This document shows, piece by piece, positions 5,769-5,997 of a DNA stretch of 5,997 bases. The stretch lies in the NCBI GenBank assembly GCA_017353855.1, contig JAFMSA010000281.1:1-5997 (forward strand), given 5' to 3'. Source of the stretch: Alphaproteobacteria bacterium (GTDB taxonomy: Bacteria > Pseudomonadota > Alphaproteobacteria > ATCC43930 > CGMCC-115725). A program made the position numbers and the translations under genes. Each line of letters begins with the position of its first letter. Position 1 is the stretch's first letter. The notes under the pieces were generated by a model. It saw nothing but the letters and a program-made list of their open reading frames with translations, made no database searches and was not told the origin of the DNA.

Positions 5769-5880
5769 ACCGGACGTCACCTCGCTTCGGCGATGCCGGA
5801 CGCCTCCTTCCCGGTTTCGTTCGCCGCCGGGTCGCCGGGTCAGGAGTCGAAACCAACCTCATAATAGGCGGTAATGAGCG
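5769..5880. other. Short gap after the VOC gene
   Basis: No intact gene is seen. Small hairpin-forming runs (TCGC-TTCG-GCGA near 5782-5793, and CCCGG/CCGGG near 5810-5831) could mark the end of the VOC transcript, but there is no T run. The 5' end of the decayed hydrolase probably begins here, around 5843, in a different frame from its later part. Confidence 0.5.
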
Positions 5881-5997
5881 GCGCTTTGGGTTGTGGCTCC
5901 GGCTAATCCGTAGACCCGCCTGATGCGGCGCAATCTGATCCCGCCCGCTGCTGCCGAGTTTAGGGTCGTGACGCCCGACCGGCGGGGCTATGGCGAC
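5881..5997 (+). pseudogene. Decayed 5' part of an alpha/beta-hydrolase (haloacetate dehalogenase/epoxide hydrolase-like), cut by window end
   Basis: From 5914 the plus strand reads TRLMRRNLIP, then AAEFRVVTPDRRGYGD to the window end. This closely fits the segment after the oxyanion-hole HG motif in fluoroacetate dehalogenase and epoxide hydrolase-type alpha/beta-hydrolases (TRLMWRxxxPxLAxxFxVVxPDLRGYGDS). Immediately upstream in the same frame is a TAG (5911-5913) preceded by VVAPANP, where intact relatives have a hydrophobic strand plus HGNP or HGFP. The conserved Trp of MWR and Leu of DLRGYG are both Arg here. The neighbouring frame carries a more family-like lead-in (ETN...GGNERRFGLWL), which suggests a frameshift near 5896-5904. 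An ATG at 5923 could start translation but would drop the HG motif, and no ribosome binding site precedes it. The rest lies beyond the window, so the state of the catalytic residues is unknown. Confidence 0.55.

Overview
High-GC bacterial DNA with strongly GC-biased codon third positions, one TTG start behind a strong Shine-Dalgarno, and a CCCTCTCCC...GGGAGAGGG hairpin of a kind I associate with Bradyrhizobium-like and other proteobacterial genomes. The best guess is an alphaproteobacterium, possibly Rhizobiales; this is inferred from style, not from a marker gene. There is no rRNA, convincing tRNA, CRISPR array, intact mobile element or phage gene.

Layout, left to right. (1) The 3' end of a CocE/NonD-type hydrolase gene (+), entering from the left edge and ending at 746. 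(2) A 751-bp gap between two convergent genes (747-1497), with a terminator-like stem-loop just after the hydrolase and a possible decayed gene fragment on the minus strand at 1209-1391. (3) A fold-type IV PLP aminotransferase (minus, 1498-2424). (4) A 101-bp divergent promoter region. (5) A short-chain dehydrogenase/reductase (+, 2526-3287, TTG start). (6) A 314-bp convergent gap with a 13-bp perfect hairpin. (7) An amidohydrolase-2 family metal-dependent hydrolase or decarboxylase (minus, 3602-4741). (8) A 574-bp divergent gap with a perfect 14-bp palindrome, a plausible operator. (9) A small VOC (glyoxalase/dioxygenase-fold) protein (+, 5316-5768). (10) At the right edge, a fragment matching the N-terminal third of an alpha/beta-hydrolase of the haloacetate dehalogenase/epoxide hydrolase type, interrupted by a stop and apparently frameshifted.

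All the recognisable genes encode soluble small-molecule enzymes (ester/amide hydrolysis, transamination, carbonyl reduction, C-N or C-C hydrolysis, a VOC metalloenzyme, an alpha/beta-hydrolase). This looks like an accessory catabolic region, but the genes alternate in strand, every one has its own promoter region, and no regulator or transporter is present. A single shared pathway is therefore only a hypothesis. I found no clear previously undescribed system. The most interesting points are the non-canonical active-site residues in the SDR, the aminotransferase and the amidohydrolase, the palindrome, and two probable gene remnants.
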